This document shows, piece by piece, positions 59,356-64,000 of a stretch of DNA of 64,000 nt (positions within the stretch are counted from its first letter, which is position 1; each line of letters begins with the position of its first letter). The position numbers were made by a program, and so were the translations under genes. Origin of the DNA: Paragemmobacter kunshanensis (GTDB lineage Bacteria; Pseudomonadota; Alphaproteobacteria; Rhodobacterales; Rhodobacteraceae); contig NZ_JAALFE010000009.1 in the NCBI RefSeq assembly GCF_011059185.1, forward strand, positions 62,001-126,000, written 5' to 3'. Below the pieces are notes generated by a model. The model was not told the DNA's origin. It made no database searches and worked only from the letters and a program-made list of their open reading frames with translations.

Positions 59356-60083
59356 CCGTCGCTGGGACAGTCATCGTTACCGGAGCGGGATCGGGCATCG
59401 GGCGGGCGATCGCGCTGCAGTTGGCTGCGGATGGGTTCAACGTGATGGTGAACGACTTCCGGGCTGCCGCAGCGGCGGCGGTTGCGGCGGAGATCGGTGC
59501 AAGGGCGCGCAGCTGCGGGGGGGATGTGTCGGACGAGGCGGATGTTGCGTCCATGGTGACCGAGACGGAGGCAGCCTTCGGGCCGGTCACGCATCTGGTG
59601 AACAACGCAGGCCATGTGCATCAGGGGCGGTTCACCGACCTGACCACGGCGGATTTCGACCGGATGCTTGCGGTACATCTGCGCGGCACCTTCCTGTGTA
59701 CGAAGGCGGTGATCGAGGGGATGCTGGCGCGCAAGTCTGGGGCGGTGGTCAACGTTGCCTCGCAGCTGGGCCAGATCGGTGGGGTAGAGCTGGTCCACTA
59801 CAGCGCTGCCAAGGCCGGGATCATAGGTCTGACCAAAGCGCTGGCGCGCGAGGTTTCGGCGCAGGGGGTGCGGGTGAATGCCGTGGCGCCGGGCCCCATC
59901 AACACGCCGCTGGTGCGCAGCCTGTCGGAAGACTGGCAGCGCGCGAAGGCCGCAGAATTGCCGCTGGGCCGGTTCGGAGAGCCGGAGGAAGTGGCAGCGA
60001 CGGTGTCCTTCCTGTGTTCGCCTGCGGCGTCCTTGTTCGTGGGCCAGACGCTGGGGCCAAATTCGGGAGACGTGATGCTATGA
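59352..60083 (+). CDS. SDR-family oxidoreductase
   Basis: A 243-residue classical SDR. TGAGSGIGRAIALQ is the cofactor loop, NNAG lies near residue 82, the catalytic Ser lies in VNVASQLGQIGG, and YSAAK holds the Tyr-Lys pair. The C-terminus GQTLGPNSGDVML is typical of 3-oxoacyl-ACP reductase-like members. It is set between permease and second SDR with ATGA overlaps on both sides, so it belongs to the transporter operon and probably oxidises or reduces the imported compound. Confidence 0.85.
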   Translation: MTVAGTVIVTGAGSGIGRAIALQLAADGFNVMVNDFRAAAAAAVAAEIGARARSCGGDVSDEADVASMVTETEAAFGPVTHLVNNAGHVHQGRFTDLTTADFDRMLAVHLRGTFLCTKAVIEGMLARKSGAVVNVASQLGQIGGVELVHYSAAKAGIIGLTKALAREVSAQGVRVNAVAPGPINTPLVRSLSEDWQRAKAAELPLGRFGEPEEVAATVSFLCSPAASLFVGQTLGPNSGDVML

Positions 60084-60835
60084 CCGAGACCGTTCTGATC
60101 ACCGGGGCCGGTATCGGCATCGGAAGGGCCAGCGCCAGGGCCTTTGGCGCGGCCGGATATCATGTGGTGGTGACCGACATCCTGGCCGCCGAGGGGCAGT
60201 CCTGCGTCGACGAGATCGTGGCGGCGGGCGGCAGTGCCGAGTTTCACGCGCTGGACGTGCGGTCGACCGAGGCTGCCGATGCGCTGGTCGCTAAGATCGA
60301 GGCGGAGCGGGGCGGGATCGACGTCATCGTCGCCAATGCAGGCATCGCGCACAAGGTGCCGTTGCCCGTGCTGAGCGACGAGAAGTGGGATTTCACTTTC
60401 GACATTGATTTGAAGGGGATCTTCCGGGTCGTGCGTCCGGCATTAGCGGGGATGAAGGCGCGCAGGAAGGGATCCGTCATTGCGCTGTCTTCGATCATGG
60501 GCGTGGCCTACGGCTGGGACGAACATGTGCATTACTCGGCCGCGAAGGCGGGGGTTGTGGGTTTGGTGCGCGGCCTGGCGGTGGAACTGGCGCGCGACGG
60601 CATCCGCGTGAACGGCGTGGCGCCTGGATACATCCGCACTGCACAACTGCTTTCGAAGGAGAATTCGCTGGGCCCCGAGGGCGCCGAGAAGGCCGGTGAA
60701 TTCATCCCCATGGGGCGCATCGGCGAGCCTGAGGAGATCGCCGACGTGATCCTGTTCCTGGCATCCAACGGCGCCCGATACATGACCGGACAGGTCGTGG
60801 TCGTGGACGGAGGATTGCTCGTCGGGCGCTACTAG
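60080..60835 (+). CDS. SDR-family oxidoreductase
   Basis: A 251-residue classical SDR. TGAGIGIGRASARAFG is the cofactor loop with VTDI after strand 2, which suggests NAD preference. ANAG lies near residue 88, SSIMG carries the catalytic Ser and YSAAK the Tyr-Lys pair. The C-terminus GQVVVVDGG is typical. It overlaps the first SDR by 4 nt; the two may act in sequence. A 61-nt gap with AACAGGAGG leads into the binding-protein gene. Confidence 0.85.
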   Translation: MTETVLITGAGIGIGRASARAFGAAGYHVVVTDILAAEGQSCVDEIVAAGGSAEFHALDVRSTEAADALVAKIEAERGGIDVIVANAGIAHKVPLPVLSDEKWDFTFDIDLKGIFRVVRPALAGMKARRKGSVIALSSIMGVAYGWDEHVHYSAAKAGVVGLVRGLAVELARDGIRVNGVAPGYIRTAQLLSKENSLGPEGAEKAGEFIPMGRIGEPEEIADVILFLASNGARYMTGQVVVVDGGLLVGRY

Positions 60836-60896
60836 CGTGCGGCGGGGCAAGAAGAAGACGTCAATACCAACAGACGGAAAAACAGGAGGTAACTAC

Positions 60897-62120
60897 ATGA
60901 ATACTCAGTCGCTTTCGCGGCGCCGTTTCCTGCAGGGGACTGCAGGCAGCGTGGCGCTGGCCGCAGGGGGGATGCCCTTCCTCGGCGCGCAGCAGGCCTT
61001 TGCCGCCGATCTGGCGTCGCAGGAACTGCGCACGGTCGGCCTGTCGGTCACGGTACAGGAACGCATCCTGACCGAATTCCAGGCGGCCTCGGGCGTGAAG
61101 GCCGTGTCGGGCAAGGCCGACATCTTCCCGAACACCCAGACCGAACTGCTGTCGGGTTCGACCGCCTATGACTGCTGGGAAACCATCGGCGAGCGTCTTC
61201 CGGCCATCGTGCAGACCGATCTGGTCGCGCCGATCCCGACCGCTTCGCTGACCAACTGGACGGGCGTCGGCGAGTCCTTCCTCAAGCCGTCGGACAAGTG
61301 GGAACCCCGTGCGCAGATCGTGGGCCAGATCTGGACCGACGAGAGCCAGACCGCGCTGAACATGGTGCCGACCGTCTACAACTTCGACTCGATCGGGTTC
61401 CGGCCCGACCTCGTCGATGCGGAAGAAGCCTCGAACTGGTCGGCTCTGTTCGACCCCAAGTTCAAGGGCAAGACGGGCCTGAACGTGGACCCGCTTATTG
61501 CCTTCGGACAGGCCGTCATGGCGATGAACGAACTGGGCCTTTCGGAAGTGCCGAACCCGGGCAACCCGGATGCGGCGGCGATCGAGGAAGCGGCGAAGTT
61601 CCTGATCTCCAAGAAGAAGGAAGGCCAGTTCCGCGCCCTGTGGGGTGACTTCGGCGAATTGGTGAACCTGCTGGCCTCGGGCGAGATGATCCTGGCCGAT
61701 GCCTGGCAGCCGGCCGTCATGGCGGTGAAGGCGCAGGGCGTTCAGTGTTCCTATGCAACGATGAAGACCGGCTATCGCGGTTGGGCAATCGGGGTGTCGG
61801 CGCTGAAATCCTCGCCCAACTTCGATGCGGTCGTCGCCTATGCCGACTACTGGCTGTCGGGTGGCCCGGCGGTCGCTGTGTCGGAACAGGGCTACTATTC
61901 GCCCAACGACAGGGTGAAGGCCGTCATGGCGCCCGAGAAGTACGCCTTCTGGTACGAAGGCGCGCCGTGGGTCGGTGCGGAAGAGCGCGGGATCAAGGAA
62001 GGCGACCTGCGCGATGGCGGTTCGCTGGCGACGCGTGCGGCGAATGTCGCCTACTGGCACCAGTGGCCGGATGAATATGACCTGCTCATCCAGAAGTGGG
62101 ACGAGTTCCTGTCGGCCTGA
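60897..62120 (+). CDS. ABC transporter solute-binding protein with Tat signal
   Basis: A 407-residue periplasmic binding protein of the PotD/extracellular binding protein 1 type. The N-terminus contains the twin-arginine motif SRRRFLQG followed by a hydrophobic stretch and AFAAD cleavage region (about residue 38), so it is exported folded by Tat. It is paralogous to the signal-less protein at 54079. A strong AGGAGG ribosome site precedes the start. A stem-loop follows the stop and probably raises its mRNA stability over the neighbours. Confidence 0.88.
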   Translation: MNTQSLSRRRFLQGTAGSVALAAGGMPFLGAQQAFAADLASQELRTVGLSVTVQERILTEFQAASGVKAVSGKADIFPNTQTELLSGSTAYDCWETIGERLPAIVQTDLVAPIPTASLTNWTGVGESFLKPSDKWEPRAQIVGQIWTDESQTALNMVPTVYNFDSIGFRPDLVDAEEASNWSALFDPKFKGKTGLNVDPLIAFGQAVMAMNELGLSEVPNPGNPDAAAIEEAAKFLISKKKEGQFRALWGDFGELVNLLASGEMILADAWQPAVMAVKAQGVQCSYATMKTGYRGWAIGVSALKSSPNFDAVVAYADYWLSGGPAVAVSEQGYYSPNDRVKAVMAPEKYAFWYEGAPWVGAEERGIKEGDLRDGGSLATRAANVAYWHQWPDEYDLLIQKWDEFLSA

Positions 62121-62135
62121 TCCGACGCGAAACCT

Positions 62136-62162
62136 GCGGTCGGGGCGATCTGCCCCGGCCGC
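62136..62162 (+). promoter_or_regulatory. Stem-loop after the binding-protein gene
   Basis: GCGGTCGGGGC (62136-62146) and GCCCCGGCCGC (62152-62162) pair over 11 bp with one G-T mismatch and a 5-nt loop. No T-tract follows. As after ytfQ, it lies between a binding-protein gene and an ATPase gene, the usual place for a message-protecting hairpin. Confidence 0.6.
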
Positions 62163-62192
62163 ACCCAAGACCAGACATCCGGGGACTTTCCA

Positions 62193-63296
62193 GTGGCCTA
62201 CGACCTGCAGCTTTCGCATATCGGCAAGGTTTACGACAACGGCACGCCTGCCGTGATCGATTTCAACCTTGATGTGGACAAGGGAGAGTTCATCGCCTTT
62301 CTCGGCCCGTCGGGCTGTGGCAAGACGACGACCCTGCGGATGATCGCGGGGTTTGAATCGATCACTTCGGGTGATCTGCTGATCCGGGGCCGGCGGGTGA
62401 ACGACCTGCAGCCGGAGAAGCGACCGACTTCGATGATCTTTCAGAACTACGCGCTGTTTCCACATCTGACGGTGCGGCAGAACGTGATGTTCGGGCTGGA
62501 GGTGAAGGGCCTGCCCGCCGCCGAGGCGAACCGCAAGGTGGACCGCATCCTGGACAAGCTTGGCCTGTCCGACGTGGCCGACATCCGCCCCACGCGGCTT
62601 TCGGGGGGGCAGCGGCAGCGGATCGCGCTAGCGCGGTCGCTGGTGGTAGAGCCCGATATCCTGCTGCTGGACGAGCCGCTGGGTGCGCTGGATGCGAACC
62701 TGCGCAAGTCGATCCAGAACGAATTGAAGCTGTTGCAGCGCGATCTGGGAATCACCTTCGTCTTCGTGACCCATGCGCAATCCGAGGCGCTGGCGCTGTC
62801 GGACCGGATCGTGGTGATGAATGCGGGGCGGGTGGAGCAGATCAGCCCCCCGCGCGAGCTGTATACCCGGCCGCAAAGCATCTTTGTGGCGCGGTTCATC
62901 GGGGCAAACACACTGATTTCGGGCAGCGTGCGTGGCACGCAGGGGGGGCATCTGGCAGTGGAGACGGCCTTTGGCACGCTGTTGGCGGAGCCTTCCGCCG
63001 GGATGCCGGCGGCTGGGGCCGCGGCGTCGATCGTGCTGCCGGCGGAGGCGATGCATGTCCTGCCCGCCACGATGCCCGAGGCCGAGATCAGGGCAAGCCA
63101 TGGTGCCAATCTCGTGCCATGCCGGATCACGCGTCTGCAGTTGGTAGGCCATATCCTGCAAATCGGGATGGTACTGCCCAACGGCGAGGCAGTGACCCTG
63201 GAAGGACATGCGGACAAGTATCGCGACACGCTGTCGGCGGGGAGCGAGGCCGTCGTGGCATGGAACCCGTCCGATGCAACCCTGATCGTCCAGTAG
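62193..63296 (+). CDS. Spermidine/putrescine-type ABC ATPase 2
   Basis: A 367-residue PotA-like ATPase with all motifs: Walker A FLGPSGCGKTTTL, Q-loop MIFQNYALFPHL, signature LSGGQRQRIALA, Walker B ILLLDEPLGALD, and an intact H-loop VTHAQSEALALSD. A TOBE-like domain follows from about residue 235. It begins with GTG at 62193. It and ATPase 1 flank one set of permeases, so the importer may use a heterodimer of one canonical and one degenerate ATPase. The amidase gene starts 7 nt after its stop. Confidence 0.88.
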   Translation: MAYDLQLSHIGKVYDNGTPAVIDFNLDVDKGEFIAFLGPSGCGKTTTLRMIAGFESITSGDLLIRGRRVNDLQPEKRPTSMIFQNYALFPHLTVRQNVMFGLEVKGLPAAEANRKVDRILDKLGLSDVADIRPTRLSGGQRQRIALARSLVVEPDILLLDEPLGALDANLRKSIQNELKLLQRDLGITFVFVTHAQSEALALSDRIVVMNAGRVEQISPPRELYTRPQSIFVARFIGANTLISGSVRGTQGGHLAVETAFGTLLAEPSAGMPAAGAAASIVLPAEAMHVLPATMPEAEIRASHGANLVPCRITRLQLVGHILQIGMVLPNGEAVTLEGHADKYRDTLSAGSEAVVAWNPSDATLIVQ

Positions 63297-63303
63297 GCAG
63301 ACC

Positions 63304-64000
63304 ATGATCGGGCAGACGGCAAAGACACTCGCAGAGGACATGCGGGCGGGGCGGCGCGATCCGCTTGATCTGGTGGTCGAAGTGTTCGACCGGATCGCAG
63401 CCCATGACGATGGGGCGCTGTTCATCCGCCAGACCCGGGAACGGGCCGAGGCCGAGGCGCGGGCCGCGCGGGAGCGGCTTCGGGCAGGTAATCCGGCGAG
63501 CCTTCTGGACGGCGTTCCACTGGCCTGGAAGGACCTGTTCGATCTGAAGGGCACGGTGACGACGGCCGGATCGGAGGTGCTGCGCGGGGCGGCAACTGCG
63601 GGGCAGGACGCGGACTTGGTTCGGGCAGGGATGCGTGCAGGGCTGGTCACGGTGGGGACCGTGAACATGACGGAATTCGCCTATTCCGGCATCGGCCTGA
63701 ACCCGCATCACGGCACGCCGCGCAATCCGCGCGACAAGGCGGTGCATCGCTCGCCGGGCGGATCTTCGTCAGGCAGCGGGGCGGTGGTGGCGGCAGGGAT
63801 CGTGCCTTTGTCCATCGGCACGGATACCGGCGGGTCGATCCGGATACCGGCGGCGTTCAACGGGGTGGTGGGATACAAGACTTCGACCGGCCATCACCCG
63901 ATGGGGGGGGTGTTTCCCCTGTCGCGGACGCTGGATACGCTGGGGCCGCTGGCGCATACCGTCGAGGATTGCGTGCTGGTCGATGCGGCCCTGCGCGGTT
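63304..64000 (+). CDS. Amidase signature family enzyme (5' part, cut by window end)
   Basis: The first 232 residues of an amidase-signature hydrolase; the reading frame runs off the window. The Ser-cisSer-Lys triad is visible: Lys76 in LAWKDLFD, Ser155 in PGGSSSGSG, and Ser178 in GTDTGGSIRIPA. Start at 63304, 7 nt after the ATPase stop, so it belongs to the transporter operon. Family members hydrolyse simple amides, Glu-tRNA amides or allophanate. The urea-carboxylase-like genes upstream make an allophanate-hydrolase-like or amide-hydrolase role attractive but unproven. Confidence 0.85.
   Translation, partial: MIGQTAKTLAEDMRAGRRDPLDLVVEVFDRIAAHDDGALFIRQTRERAEAEARAARERLRAGNPASLLDGVPLAWKDLFDLKGTVTTAGSEVLRGAATAGQDADLVRAGMRAGLVTVGTVNMTEFAYSGIGLNPHHGTPRNPRDKAVHRSPGGSSSGSGAVVAAGIVPLSIGTDTGGSIRIPAAFNGVVGYKTSTGHHPMGGVFPLSRTLDTLGPLAHTVEDCVLVDAALRG

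Noticed and set aside
1-64000. CRISPR arrays, prophage, insertion sequences or integrase next to tRNA-Cys
   Set aside because: No direct-repeat/spacer pattern, transposase or integrase was found, so the catabolic island cannot be called a mobile element from this window.

Overview
The window is a 64 kb stretch of very GC-rich chromosomal DNA from an alphaproteobacterium, most likely of the Rhodobacter/Paracoccus group (Rhodobacteraceae). The evidence is the third-position GC bias, the tpa-tauR-xsc-soeABC taurine cluster typical of that family, MocR-type TauR operators, and the common GC-rich palindromes. No phage, integrase, insertion sequence, CRISPR array or rRNA was seen. The one RNA gene found is a tRNA-Cys at the left edge.

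Region 1 (0-12.8 kb) is a taurine dissimilation and sulfite oxidation locus. Tpa converts taurine to sulfoacetaldehyde, TauR is the MocR-type activator, and Xsc splits sulfoacetaldehyde into sulfite and acetyl phosphate. A TSUP permease can export sulfite, AckA can turn acetyl phosphate into acetate plus ATP, and SoeABC oxidises sulfite on the cytoplasmic face of the membrane. Paired direct repeats with an identical 23 bp period lie before both tpa and xsc and are very probably TauR operators. The soeA-soeB gap holds an array of perfect hairpins that recurs near 15.3 kb.

Region 2 (12.8-22.4 kb) is mixed housekeeping and accessory DNA. It holds a MoxR ATPase with a VWA partner, a second TSUP permease, an SDR, a large hybrid histidine kinase, a small soluble PAS/chemoreceptor-like protein, and a RES/Xre toxin-antitoxin pair. 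Region 3 (22.4-28.2 kb) is a YtfQRT-YjfF-type sugar (galactofuranose-like) ABC transporter followed by a GntR regulator.

Region 4 (28.2-64 kb) looks like a catabolic island for cyclic amides, hydantoins or ureides. It has three ATP-dependent hydantoinase/oxoprolinase (HyuA/HyuB) pairs, an N-carbamoylsarcosine-amidohydrolase-like enzyme, a D-carbamoylase-like nitrilase, and an acyl-CoA dehydrogenase with a family III CoA-transferase. An Old Yellow Enzyme, a MaoC/HTD2-like hydratase and three regulators (two LysR, one AraC) follow. Next comes an operon coding for LamB/YcsF (PxpA), a minimal biotin carrier, a biotin carboxylase and PxpB/PxpC, which together resemble a urea carboxylase split into separate genes. 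Beyond it are a solute-binding-like protein with no signal peptide, overlapping a GntR regulator with two winged-helix domains; a spermidine/putrescine-type ABC transporter with two different ATPases; two SDRs; and an amidase cut off by the window end. A plausible overall scheme is uptake, ring opening by HyuAB, removal of carbamoyl or amide groups, and CoA-linked or reductive handling of the carbon skeleton. The substrate cannot be read from sequence.
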